Assembly (NCBI RefSeq): GCF_900169075.1
Contig: NZ_LT827014.1
Coordinates: forward strand, 1,099,570-1,163,569
DNA: 64,000 bases
From: Chryseobacterium phocaeense
GTDB taxonomy: Bacteria > Bacteroidota > Bacteroidia > Flavobacteriales > Weeksellaceae
Direction of reading: 5' to 3'
Part shown: positions 8,724 to 16,781 of the stretch, piece after piece
How the letters are laid out: every line of letters begins with the position of its first letter
How positions within the stretch are numbered: the stretch's first letter is position 1
Position numbers and translations under genes: made by a program
Notes under the pieces: generated by a model
Databases searched by the model: none
Told to the model about the DNA's origin: nothing
What the model saw: the letters and a program-made list of their open reading frames with translations, nothing else

Positions 8724-9551
8724 ATGATCAGAAAGATCCTCACGTTCTGCAGTATTCTTTTTGCGTTTCAATATATGGTATCAGCCCAGAATGAAACTGC
8801 AAAACCTCTGACTATTGGAGAGGTACGTATACTGAAATCAAAAACATTAAACGAAGACAGAACCCTAAATATCTATCTTCCACAGGGCTTTGACAAGACA
8901 AAATCATATCCGGTAATATATCTGCTGGACGGTTCAATGAATGAAGATTTCATCCATGTATCCGGATTGGTGCAGTTCTTCAATCAGATGTATGCCATGC
9001 CGGAAACCATTATCGTAGGAATTGCCAATATCGACAGAAAACGCGATTTTACCTTCCATACAGATCTAAAGGATTTGCAGAAGGATTATCCTACAACAGG
9101 ACATTCCGATAAATTTATCAATTTTCTGGAAAAAGAATTACTACCTTATATCGGGAATCAGTATAAAACGACCGATAAATACCTGTTTGGACAGTCGCTG
9201 GGCGGTCTCTTGGCTACGGAAATCCTTTTCAAAAAGCCGGAAATGTTCAATAACTATTTTATCATCAGCCCAAGCTTATGGTGGGATGATCAGAGCTTAT
9301 TGAAACAGGCACCACAACTGCTTTCCAAAAGCCAGGATACGAAGAAATTTGTGTACGTTTCCGTAGGAAAAGACGAACATCCGGTTATGGTGAAAGATGC
9401 AGGAACCCTTTATGAAACGCTTAAAAAGGCAGGAAAAAAGAATTGGACTGTTGAATATAAAATAATGGAAACAGACAACCATGCCACAATTCTTCATAGA
9501 AGCCTGTATGAAGGGCTGGTGAAACTGTTTCCCTATAAAGAACCTAAATAA
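8724..9551 (+). CDS. Secreted esterase-D-like alpha/beta hydrolase
   Basis: 275 residues with a cleavable signal peptide (MIRKILTFCSILFAFQYMVSAQ), so exported. Belongs to the esterase D / IroE-like family: LPQGFDKTKSYPVIYLLDG, the nucleophile elbow GQSLGG with Ser158, SPSLWWDD, and a C-terminal His253 in DNHATILH. Substrate unknown; family members cut acyl esters and siderophore trilactones. Lies 46 bases after paaY and 82 before paaZ on the same strand, so it is probably transcribed with paa although no pathway role is known. Confidence 0.85.
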   Translation: MIRKILTFCSILFAFQYMVSAQNETAKPLTIGEVRILKSKTLNEDRTLNIYLPQGFDKTKSYPVIYLLDGSMNEDFIHVSGLVQFFNQMYAMPETIIVGIANIDRKRDFTFHTDLKDLQKDYPTTGHSDKFINFLEKELLPYIGNQYKTTDKYLFGQSLGGLLATEILFKKPEMFNNYFIISPSLWWDDQSLLKQAPQLLSKSQDTKKFVYVSVGKDEHPVMVKDAGTLYETLKKAGKKNWTVEYKIMETDNHATILHRSLYEGLVKLFPYKEPK

Positions 9552-9555
9552 AAAA

Positions 9556-9625
9556 AATGTAACAATCTGAAAATGTATCAGTGTAACAATAATTGGTAAA
9601 CTGTTAAATTGATACATTGTTAAAC
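9556..9625. repeat. Inverted repeat in the esterase-paaZ gap
   Basis: aatgtatca (9572-9580) pairs with tgatacatt (9610-9618), flanked by aatgtaacaat and ttgttaaac arms. Same theme as 3903-4019. Confidence 0.6.
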
Positions 9626-9633
9626 TAAGTAAT

Positions 9634-12129
9634 ATGGAAAAACTAAAAAACTATATCTACGGAGAATGGGTAGAAGGTACCGGAAACGGAATTCCTTTGT
9701 ACAATGCTGTAAACGGAGAGCCGGTTGCCATTTCTGATACGGAAGGTCTGAATTTTGAACAGGCACTGGACTACGGGAGAACGATAGGTTACAAAAACCT
9801 TTCCTCGATGACATTCTACGACAGAGGGGAAATGCTGAAAAAAGTAGCATTGTACCTTTTGGAAAGAAAGAAAAAATATTACGAACTATCATATAAAACA
9901 GGAGCTACTCATGCAGATTCCTGGGTAGACATTGAAGGAGGTTTCGGTACCTTCTTTACCTATTCCGGACTAGCAAAACGAATGCTTCCGAATACCCCGT
10001 TCTGGGTAGACGGAGAAACTCAGAAAATCTCTGCTAACGGGACCTTCCTGGGAACTCATATCCTGACCCCAAGCGAAGGGGTTTCCGTACAGATCAATGC
10101 CTACAACTTCCCGGTTTGGGGAATGTTGGAAAAACTGTCAACGTCATTGTTGGCGGGAGTTCCTTCTATTGTAAAGCCGTCTCCGTTCGGGTCTTATCTT
10201 ACCAATGCCGTTTTCCAGGACATGATTGAAAGTGGGGTGCTTCCTGAGGGAGCCCTTCAGCTGGTTTGTGGTGAGCCGGGAAATATTCTGGATTATGTTA
10301 AGGATGGAGATTCCGTATTGTTTACAGGTTCTGCCACTACAGGAAGAAAATTAAAATCTCTGCCGTCAGTGGCCGGAAATGCAGTACGTTTCAATATGGA
10401 AGCAGATTCACTCAACTGTTCTATCCTCGGCCTGGATGCTAAACCGGGGACTCCCGAATTCGATCTCTTCATCAAAGAAGTTCGAAACGAAATGACCACC
10501 AAGGCCGGACAGAAATGTACGGCGATCAGAAGAATTATTGTTCCTGAGCACCTGGTTGGTGATGTTCAGAATGCTTTATCCAAAGCTTTGGACCAGACCA
10601 AAATCGGGAATCCGTTGAGCAGGGAAACCAGAATGGGATCTCTGGTTGGAAAGCAGCAATACGATGAGGTCGTAAGAAAAGTAAATATTTTAAAAGCAGA
10701 AACCGAACTGGTGTATGACGGAAAACATGATCTTGTAGATGCAGACTATGATAACGGAGCATTTATGAGTCCTAAATTATTCCTGAATGACAGACCTTTC
10801 GAAAAAAATATCTCTCACGACGTAGAAGCGTTCGGACCTGTTTCTACATTGATGCCTTACAAAGACGCTGAAGAAGCGGCAGCTCTGGCTAAAAGAGGAA
10901 AAGGAAGTCTCGTAGGATCTATTGTTTCCCACGACGAAAACTTCATTGCAGAAACTTCATGGAAAATGGCTTCCCAGCACGGAAGAATTTTCGTTCTGAA
11001 CAGGGATAATGCCAAAGAAAGCACGGGTCACGGTTCACCGCTGCCTACACTAATGCACGGAGGTCCCGGAAGAGCAGGCGGAGGTGAGGAAATGGGCGGA
11101 CTGAATGGCCTTCATTTCTTCCTTCAGAAAACGGCTATTCAGGGTTCACCGGATGTTTTGAAAGCTATTACAAAGATTTATCAGCAGGGTGCTGAGAAAA
11201 AATTCTCGGATAAGCACCCGTTCCAAAAATATTTCGAGGAAGTTGAAATCGGAGATTCATTGGAAACAGCAGGAAGAACGGTTACAGATGCAGATATCGT
11301 TAATTTCTCCAATGTTTCCTGGGATCATTTCTATGCCCATACCGATGCTACCAGCTTAACGGGAACTATTTTCGATAAAACGGTGGCACACGGATACTTC
11401 ATCCTTTCAGCCGCTGCGGGATTATTTGTTTCCGGTAAAAAAGGACCGGTTATCGCAAATTACGGACTGGAAAACTGTTCATTCTTTAAGCCGGTTTACG
11501 CAGGAGATACTATTACGGTGTATTTAACAGCGAAAGAAAAGATCAACAGAGGAGTAAAAGGAAGAAATATTCCTTCCGGCGTTGTAAAATGGCTGGTTGA
11601 GGTCGTTAACCAAAGAGATGAAATCGTTTGTGTGGCAACTATCTTAACGCTGGTGGCCAAACATTCACCTTTCATTGATCTGAATGTGAAAAATGTTCAG
11701 AAAATACTGAATGGCTTAACAGAAAGTACATCTTCAAGCTGGGGTAAAATGTCTCCTCAGCAAATGATTGAGCACCTGGAGCACGGAGTTCTGGTAAGTC
11801 TGGGCGAGCCGGAAGCAGATAAATGTTTCACCCCGGAAGAGCAGTTGGAAAAGTGGCAGGATTCCCTGTACAACCACAGAAAAATGCCGAAAGATTTCCC
11901 GGCTCCATTCCTTGCTGAAGATGAATCTTTGCTGGAATTAAAGCACAAAAATCTTGAAGCAGCCAAACAGTCTTTCCTCGATACCCTCAAAAGATATTCA
12001 ATTTATTACAAAGAGAATCCGCAGGCAGAGCATATGAACTTTGTATTCGGAAAACTGAATAAAGAAATGTGGGAACTAATGCACAAAAAACATTTCACCC
12101 ATCATTTTGAACAGTTTGGATTGATTTAA
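9634..12129 (+). CDS. paaZ: PaaZ, oxepin-CoA hydrolase / semialdehyde dehydrogenase with C-terminal DUF1569
   Basis: 831 residues, three parts. Residues 1-~515: aldehyde dehydrogenase with Glu256 and Cys295 (AGQKCTAIRR), the same numbers as in E. coli PaaZ. Residues ~530-685: MaoC-like hydratase with Asp564 and His569 in WDHFYAH and the VAHGYFILSAAAG helix; it opens the oxepin-CoA ring and the dehydrogenase oxidises the resulting aldehyde. E. coli PaaZ ends here at 681. The extra ~145 residues (SSSWGKMSPQQMIEHLEHG... to KKHFTHHFEQFGLI) match the DUF1569/DinB-like helical bundle with conserved His, possibly metal binding. A clear terminator follows. Confidence 0.93.
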   Translation: MEKLKNYIYGEWVEGTGNGIPLYNAVNGEPVAISDTEGLNFEQALDYGRTIGYKNLSSMTFYDRGEMLKKVALYLLERKKKYYELSYKTGATHADSWVDIEGGFGTFFTYSGLAKRMLPNTPFWVDGETQKISANGTFLGTHILTPSEGVSVQINAYNFPVWGMLEKLSTSLLAGVPSIVKPSPFGSYLTNAVFQDMIESGVLPEGALQLVCGEPGNILDYVKDGDSVLFTGSATTGRKLKSLPSVAGNAVRFNMEADSLNCSILGLDAKPGTPEFDLFIKEVRNEMTTKAGQKCTAIRRIIVPEHLVGDVQNALSKALDQTKIGNPLSRETRMGSLVGKQQYDEVVRKVNILKAETELVYDGKHDLVDADYDNGAFMSPKLFLNDRPFEKNISHDVEAFGPVSTLMPYKDAEEAAALAKRGKGSLVGSIVSHDENFIAETSWKMASQHGRIFVLNRDNAKESTGHGSPLPTLMHGGPGRAGGGEEMGGLNGLHFFLQKTAIQGSPDVLKAITKIYQQGAEKKFSDKHPFQKYFEEVEIGDSLETAGRTVTDADIVNFSNVSWDHFYAHTDATSLTGTIFDKTVAHGYFILSAAAGLFVSGKKGPVIANYGLENCSFFKPVYAGDTITVYLTAKEKINRGVKGRNIPSGVVKWLVEVVNQRDEIVCVATILTLVAKHSPFIDLNVKNVQKILNGLTESTSSSWGKMSPQQMIEHLEHGVLVSLGEPEADKCFTPEEQLEKWQDSLYNHRKMPKDFPAPFLAEDESLLELKHKNLEAAKQSFLDTLKRYSIYYKENPQAEHMNFVFGKLNKEMWELMHKKHFTHHFEQFGLI

Positions 12130-12153
12130 TTCAGAATAAAATATAAATTTATC

Positions 12154-12188
12154 ATCCCTTTTGGTTTTTTACCGGAAGGGATTTTTAG
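12154..12188 (+). terminator. Terminator after paaZ
   Basis: Arms atccctt (12154-12160) and aagggat (12176-12182), extended by G-U pairs, then a T-run. Ends the paa operon. Confidence 0.7.
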
Positions 12189-12210
12189 TTAACCAAAAAC
12201 ACAAAGCAAG

Positions 12211-12849
12211 ATGACAGACAGCAGGACAACTCCCATAGAAACAGACCATTTTTATCATATCTATAATCGTGGAATCAACGGAGAAAATATTTTTAAATCG
12301 GATCGGAATTATTCGTTCTTTCTCAATAAAATATTTCAACACCTTACTCCCGTTTGTGATGTATATGCCTATTGCCTGATGCCCAACCATTTTCATCTTT
12401 TGGTTAGAATAAAATCTGATTTTGAACTGGAGAGCCTTGTCAAGGTTTTAAACCTTGACAAGGCTCCGCAAACAGGTCTTCATTCTCCTCAGAACATTTT
12501 CTCAAAACAGTTTGCCCGAATTTTCAATTCCTATTCCCAGGCTTTTAATAAAGAAAATAAAAGGCATGGGGCTCTTATTGAATCTCCATTTAAAAGAAAA
12601 TTAATTACATCGGAAACCTATTTAATTAATGCGGTGATTTATATTCATAGAAATCCGCAAAGTCATTTTAAGAACTGTAGATATTCAGAATATAGTTATT
12701 CCTCTTATCAAACAATTTTGAACAGTGAGAAAACCTTATTGAAAAGAGATGAAGTTTTTGAATTATTTGATAACAGAGAAAATTTTATTGAATCACATAA
12801 ACCGCCTCTAGATTTTGATGAAGAGTTTGAGTTATTACCGGAATATTAG
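12211..12849 (+). CDS. REP-associated tyrosine (Y1/HUH) transposase
   Basis: 212 residues. Single-domain HUH endonuclease of the Y1 type. HxH metal site His60-Phe-His62 in YCLMPNHFHLLV; likely nucleophile Tyr144 in AVIYIHRNPQSHF; N-terminal HIYNRGINGENIF. Such proteins (TnpREP/RAYT) are usually single-copy genes linked to dispersed palindromes rather than mobile units. No flanking inverted repeats or target duplication are visible. Codons 75-85 lie within a perfect 33-base palindrome (12433-12465), giving VKVLNLDKAP, which looks like a REP-type repeat absorbed by the gene. Confidence 0.88.
   Translation: MTDSRTTPIETDHFYHIYNRGINGENIFKSDRNYSFFLNKIFQHLTPVCDVYAYCLMPNHFHLLVRIKSDFELESLVKVLNLDKAPQTGLHSPQNIFSKQFARIFNSYSQAFNKENKRHGALIESPFKRKLITSETYLINAVIYIHRNPQSHFKNCRYSEYSYSSYQTILNSEKTLLKRDEVFELFDNRENFIESHKPPLDFDEEFELLPEY
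12433..12465. repeat. Perfect 33-base palindrome inside the transposase frame
   Basis: 16-base arms agccttgtcaaggttt / aaaccttgacaaggct around a single t. It keeps the reading frame open. Candidate substrate repeat of the transposase. Confidence 0.9.
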
Positions 12850-12936
12850 TTAAGTTTTTAAAATAGGCAGCGTTTGATTTACTCTAAATAAATAGTACTT
12901 TTAGGCTTTAAACCAATCATAAAATAAAATAAAATA

Positions 12937-13662
12937 ATGGATGCAAGCTGGATGCAACAGTGGGAAAAGGTAAAAGATATCCTTCTCTGCCCTGTAGATT
13001 TGGAAACGTATTTTACTCTGGATGAAATTCTGGAGCAGAAAATGGAAGTGATGGACATCGGAAATGTTTCCCTACCTACCGGAAAAGTGATTGTAAGAGA
13101 TCCGCTGGTTTTTTTAAATACAGGAGAAAAGCCTTATTTCGTTGATGCTCCGAAAGGAGATTTTCCGGTAAAGATCGCTGTTGTAAAATCAGAAGAGTGG
13201 GGTGACCGGTATGCTGCTGTTAAGGTTGAATTTACTCAGGAAAAGCCTGTTCTGTACAGGGAAGCTCTGATTGGAATAGAAAACCTTGAAGGGCTCAATG
13301 AGGGGGATTATTTCGGATTCATGGTGGATGCCGGATTGGGCTGTATTATCGATGCAGCAGTTCTGCCTTATTTTGATCAATTTTTGACGGACACCAATGT
13401 AGAAAATATTTATGATGACTATTTTGCAGATCAGTTTGCAAAAAGTTATCAGGAGAATCCAAAAAACCAGAGAGAGCTCGGAGATTGGATCAACTGGGTG
13501 GTTCCCTATACGGATTATCATATTCCAATGTTTGCAAGTGGTTTTGGCGACGGAGGGTATCCTGTCTATTTCGCCTATGACGAAAAAGATAGAATTTGCG
13601 GATTGTATATCCAGTTTATTGATATTGAGCTGGCATTATCCGATGATGAAGACGATGAATAA
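12937..13662 (+). CDS. DUF4241 family protein
   Basis: 241 residues, cytoplasmic, acidic tail (ALSDDEDDE). Matches DUF4241 by TGKVIVRDPLVFLN, the YFVDAPKGDFPVKIAVV segment and the C-terminal GFGDGGYPVYFAYDEKDRICGL. The family has no firm function. Upstream of it lies an AT-rich gap with a possible promoter box TACTTTTAG near 12896. Standalone, between the transposase and the SMUG2-like gene on the same strand. Confidence 0.75.
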   Translation: MDASWMQQWEKVKDILLCPVDLETYFTLDEILEQKMEVMDIGNVSLPTGKVIVRDPLVFLNTGEKPYFVDAPKGDFPVKIAVVKSEEWGDRYAAVKVEFTQEKPVLYREALIGIENLEGLNEGDYFGFMVDAGLGCIIDAAVLPYFDQFLTDTNVENIYDDYFADQFAKSYQENPKNQRELGDWINWVVPYTDYHIPMFASGFGDGGYPVYFAYDEKDRICGLYIQFIDIELALSDDEDDE

Positions 13663-13730
13663 TTAGAAACAAAAAGACAAATTGTTAAGAGAATATGTTG
13701 TTTTGTCTTCTATCTTCTTGACCCCAAAAT

Positions 13731-14414
13731 ATGAAAACATTTGCCGATAAAGCCATAGAATTCAATACCAATCTGAAGTTTTCAGGAAGTCTTCCTGAGG
13801 GTTTTGAGGTACTCAACCCGTACCATGATAATCCTGAAACAATGGTCGTAATGGAAGAATTTTATCATAAATATTATAACGATCACAACCGCAGGAAGTT
13901 TATCATAGGAATCAATCCCAGCCGGCATGGAGCAGGAGTTACGGGTGTTCCGTTTACTGATACCAAAAGGCTGGAAAGTGTATGCGGGATCAAAATGCAG
14001 TCTGCCCGGACCCATGAAATTTCCTCGGTTTTTATGTATGATATGATTGCTGAATATGGCGGAGCAGAAGAGTTTTATCACGATGTTTATATTAATTCAC
14101 CTTTTCCCCTGGCTATTGTCAGAAAAACGAAGACAGGCTGGCTGAATGCCAATTATTACGATGATAAAAAACTGTTTGAAGCGGTAAAAGATTTTATGAT
14201 CGAATCGCTCAGAAAACATATTAGCCTTGATCTTGATACTTCAGAAGTCTTTGTTCTCGGAAAAAAGAACGCAGAATTTATTTCAGTACTGAATAAAGAA
14301 GCTCATTTGTTTGACAGCATGACCGTCCTTGAGCATCCGAGATATATTCAGCAGTACAAATCAAAAGAAAAGCAGTTATATATTGATAAATATATTCTGG
14401 CATTAAAAAAATAA
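13731..14414 (+). CDS. SMUG2-type uracil-DNA glycosylase superfamily protein
   Basis: 227 residues. UDG-superfamily motif 1 is FIIGINPSRHGAGVTGVPF (from residue 58), with the SMUG-like G-I-N-P. The C-terminal motif is LEHPRYIQQY. Removal of damaged bases (uracil, hydroxymethyluracil) is the family role; activity of this branch is less well established. The stop is followed at once by a strong hairpin terminator shared with the convergent gene. Confidence 0.8.
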   Translation: MKTFADKAIEFNTNLKFSGSLPEGFEVLNPYHDNPETMVVMEEFYHKYYNDHNRRKFIIGINPSRHGAGVTGVPFTDTKRLESVCGIKMQSARTHEISSVFMYDMIAEYGGAEEFYHDVYINSPFPLAIVRKTKTGWLNANYYDDKKLFEAVKDFMIESLRKHISLDLDTSEVFVLGKKNAEFISVLNKEAHLFDSMTVLEHPRYIQQYKSKEKQLYIDKYILALKK

Positions 14415-14416
14415 AA

Positions 14417-14438
14417 AATCCCCTTCAGCAAGGGGATT
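14417..14438. terminator. Bidirectional terminator
   Basis: aatcccctt-cagc-aaggggatt. On the - strand it is followed by a long T-run (the A-run at 14405-14418), and it sits between convergent genes 13731 (+) and 14489 (-). Confidence 0.85.
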
Positions 14439-14488
14439 ATCATTTATGCATTAGAATCATTCGATGACACAAATCATTGATGAAAAAG

Positions 14489-15328
14489 TTATTTTTTAAT
14501 AATCTTGGAAGATTCTGATGGGGTTTTAAGAATATAAACACCATTAGGAAGTTCTGAAATATCAGTTTCATTGGTTCCTTTCTTCATATCAAGGTTTCTC
14601 AGCAGTTTGCCGTCCTGGCTGTAGATTTCAGCTTTTGCGTTGTCTTCCGTTTTAACCGTAAGAGGGCCGCTGGTAGGGTTAGGATAAATGCTCATGCCTT
14701 TTTGTGAAGAGGTAGTTTCGTTCGTGGCAAGTACTACTAGGCCTGAATCTTTTACCCAGGTGAAAGCATCAAAACCAATATAGCGATAATCTCCTCCAAT
14801 AGTTATCCGAAGTTCATCAAGAACAATATTCGAATAATTCTGGCCATTCAGGTTAGTAAGATCAATTAAAGTATATCCGTTTGTAGTACCCAGACTTGTT
14901 GCAAAACCTGTAGTTTTAGTCTGTGTAAACTTGGTTACTCCGCTTAACTTTCCTGTAATGGTAAGAGTACCGGTAGAATTCTGGTTCACAAGATGATTCG
15001 CCAGAAACACCCAGAATCTATTCACTTTAAATAAATTTGAAGTGGTTTTTACACTGAAAGATACATTGGCATTGGCCAGTGTTGCTGTACCTGTGTTATC
15101 TATATATCTATTGTCATTTCCTGTACCGCTCCATCCTGTATTGGCAAAATTCCCGATATCGAAAAGAGAACCAGGTGCATTATGTGAGATAATCCTGAAA
15201 ATTACTCCGTTATCGGTAAAGCTTGTGCTTCCGGCCGATTCTGTTTCGAATACTTCTGTACTCGTCTGCGCAAAGGAAAAAGTTGAGATGAGCAGACTAC
15301 AGATTAATAAAAAAGTAGTGCTTTTCAT
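14489..15328 (-). CDS. Secreted protein with T9SS type A sorting tail
   Basis: 279 residues from the ATG at 15328 (MKSTTFLLICSLLISTFSFAQ is a clean signal peptide); the longer frame upstream is not credible. The middle resembles a jelly-roll/carbohydrate-binding-like beta domain (VFETESAGSTSFTDNGVIF... YIGFDAFTW) of unknown ligand. The last ~75 residues are the T9SS type A tail: IYPNPTSGPLTVKTEDNAKAEIYSQDGKLLR ... LPNGVYILKT. It would cross the inner membrane by Sec and the outer membrane through SprA, encoded at 55365. Lies 25 bases downstream of a tail-collar gene on the same strand. Confidence 0.85.
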   Translation of the reverse strand: MKSTTFLLICSLLISTFSFAQTSTEVFETESAGSTSFTDNGVIFRIISHNAPGSLFDIGNFANTGWSGTGNDNRYIDNTGTATLANANVSFSVKTTSNLFKVNRFWVFLANHLVNQNSTGTLTITGKLSGVTKFTQTKTTGFATSLGTTNGYTLIDLTNLNGQNYSNIVLDELRITIGGDYRYIGFDAFTWVKDSGLVVLATNETTSSQKGMSIYPNPTSGPLTVKTEDNAKAEIYSQDGKLLRNLDMKKGTNETDISELPNGVYILKTPSESSKIIKK

Positions 15329-15353
15329 GTTTTTAAATTTTAAGGTTTTAAGG

Positions 15354-15896
15354 TTATGGTCTTGAAGGATAAATTCCCGCAACACAAATAATGTAATTGA
15401 GTCCCAAATAAGGAGACATGTTATTAACGGGCAGGTTCTGACCGATAAACATGGCAGATTGTATGTTAATAATAGTATCAGGATCACCATCTACATAGCT
15501 TGGAATCGCAGTAAAATCTCTTCCGTTCGGGATGCCCGTAACAGCTAAAGAGGTAGTTGCAGAAGGGCTTGTAGAATTGGCATTGTTTTTAGAAACTTTT
15601 AACTGGCTCGCAATAGATGGTAGGTTGGATAAAATAAGTGTATTCTGTGGTGATCCCCCTGCCTGTCCCAAAATGTAGTTTTGTCCTGTCGTTGAATTTC
15701 CAACTCCGATAGGGGAACGCCCTGTCAGATTGGGTAATGCAAATGTCGTTTGCCCGTTCCCTCCGTAGTAGGTTCCCAAAAGGGAAAAAAGGGCGGTATT
15801 ACTTGCAATGCTCAGGATGGCACCATTACAAAACATATACCCCTTAGGTGCAAAGTTTCCTGCAAATAATTTAATTGTACCTAATATTTCTTCCAT
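15354..15896 (-). CDS. Phage-tail-collar / microcystin-dependent-protein-like, copy 1
   Basis: 180 residues. N-terminal collar domain: EEILGTIKLFAGNFAPKGYMFCNGAILSI, LFSLLGTYYGGNGQTTFALPNLTGRSPIGVG. Then a Ser/Thr/Asn-rich stretch and the ending NNMSPYLGLNYIICVAGIYP. Collar proteins form tail-fibre tips in phages, but standalone bacterial versions (MdpB-like) are common and their role is unclear. No other phage gene is nearby. Tandem paralogue of 15935-16477, equal in length. Confidence 0.85.
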   Translation of the reverse strand: MEEILGTIKLFAGNFAPKGYMFCNGAILSIASNTALFSLLGTYYGGNGQTTFALPNLTGRSPIGVGNSTTGQNYILGQAGGSPQNTLILSNLPSIASQLKVSKNNANSTSPSATTSLAVTGIPNGRDFTAIPSYVDGDPDTIINIQSAMFIGQNLPVNNMSPYLGLNYIICVAGIYPSRP

Positions 15897-15934
15897 GATA
15901 GTTCGTTTTTTATGTTAGAATATTTTAGTATACA

Positions 15935-16477
15935 TTATGATCTTGAAGGATAAATTCCCTCTACGCAGATGATGAAGTTCATTGCTAAGTACGGAGACAT
16001 GTTGTTTACAGGTATGTTCTGCCCGATAAACATTACTGATTTTGGGTTGATCACGGTATCAGGATCACCATCTACATAGCTTGGAACGGCATCAAAATCT
16101 CTTCCGTTCGGTGTTCCGGTTACGGCAATTGAAGTGCTTGCTGACGGAGATGTAGAATTGGCATTTGATCTGGATACTCTCATTGAGCTGGCAAAACTTG
16201 GTAAGTTTGATGATAAAAGCGTATTTTCAGGAGTTCCTGCCATTTCTCCCAACTGATAGGATTTTCCCGTATTAGAATTTCCCTGTCCTATCGGGCAGCG
16301 TCCGTTCAGGTTAGGCAGCGCAAATGTTGTGATCCCGTCGCCTCCGTACGTGGTTCCTAAAATTGAGAATAATGCCTGATTTTGTGCGATGCTCAAAATG
16401 GCTCCGTTGCAGTATAAGAAACCTCTTGGTGGAAAGTTTCCTGCAAATAACTTGATTACTCCGATCATTTCTTCCAT
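15935..16477 (-). CDS. Phage-tail-collar / microcystin-dependent-protein-like, copy 2
   Basis: 180 residues from the ATG at 16477 (MEEMIGVIKLFAGNFPPRGF), the same length as copy 1; the longer upstream frame is rejected because paralogue and leader element fix the start. Same domain order and nearly the same C-terminus (VNNMSPYLAMNFIICVEGIYPSRS). First gene of a probable - strand operon with copy 1 and the T9SS cargo. Its 5' leader carries the same TCCGAAAAGC...AGAGTAGG element found before the Cys-rich peptides at 40-44 kb. Confidence 0.85.
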   Translation of the reverse strand: MEEMIGVIKLFAGNFPPRGFLYCNGAILSIAQNQALFSILGTTYGGDGITTFALPNLNGRCPIGQGNSNTGKSYQLGEMAGTPENTLLSSNLPSFASSMRVSRSNANSTSPSASTSIAVTGTPNGRDFDAVPSYVDGDPDTVINPKSVMFIGQNIPVNNMSPYLAMNFIICVEGIYPSRS

Positions 16478-16781
16478 GATATTATTTTTTTCAGTTTTAA
16501 ATTTTCCTACTCTCTTTTGGCTTTTCGGATTCCGCCGGTGGTTATTTAGTTTTATAAGCCAAAGGAACGATATATAAAAAAGCGCTGCTAGAGTAGAAAA
16601 TACCAAATTGGGAAGTCCGTATTTATACGTAACGGGTGACAGCTTCCGGGAACTGTAGCGGATTTAAAGAGTGTTCCGTGCCATTATTCTGTGAGTTAGG
16701 TTTAATCAGTAATTTATGTCTGATAATTTCTCCGGAAAGGCGGTATTTAGTATTTTTGTAAGAATCCAATTGAAATAAAAA
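16478..16781. other. Divergent intergenic region
   Basis: 304 bases between divergent genes. Holds leader element A toward the left gene and, toward the right gene, a possible -7 box TATTTTTG at 16751-16758. No other structure is seen. Confidence 0.6.
16506..16536 (-). promoter_or_regulatory. Conserved leader element, copy A
   Basis: Reads on - as GGCGGAATCCGAAAAGCC, then aaaag, then AGAGTAGG, 28 bases before the ATG of the tail-collar gene. Copies B, C and D stand at 41012, 41356 and 43977. Confidence 0.75.

Noticed and set aside
12130-12936. Complete insertion sequence
   Set aside because: The Y1 transposase has no TnpB partner, no visible ends and no target duplication; the features are those of a single-copy REP-associated enzyme.
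15354-16477. Prophage or phage-tail-like killing particle
   Set aside because: Only collar-domain proteins are present; no sheath, tube, baseplate, capsid, integrase or lysis gene within the window.
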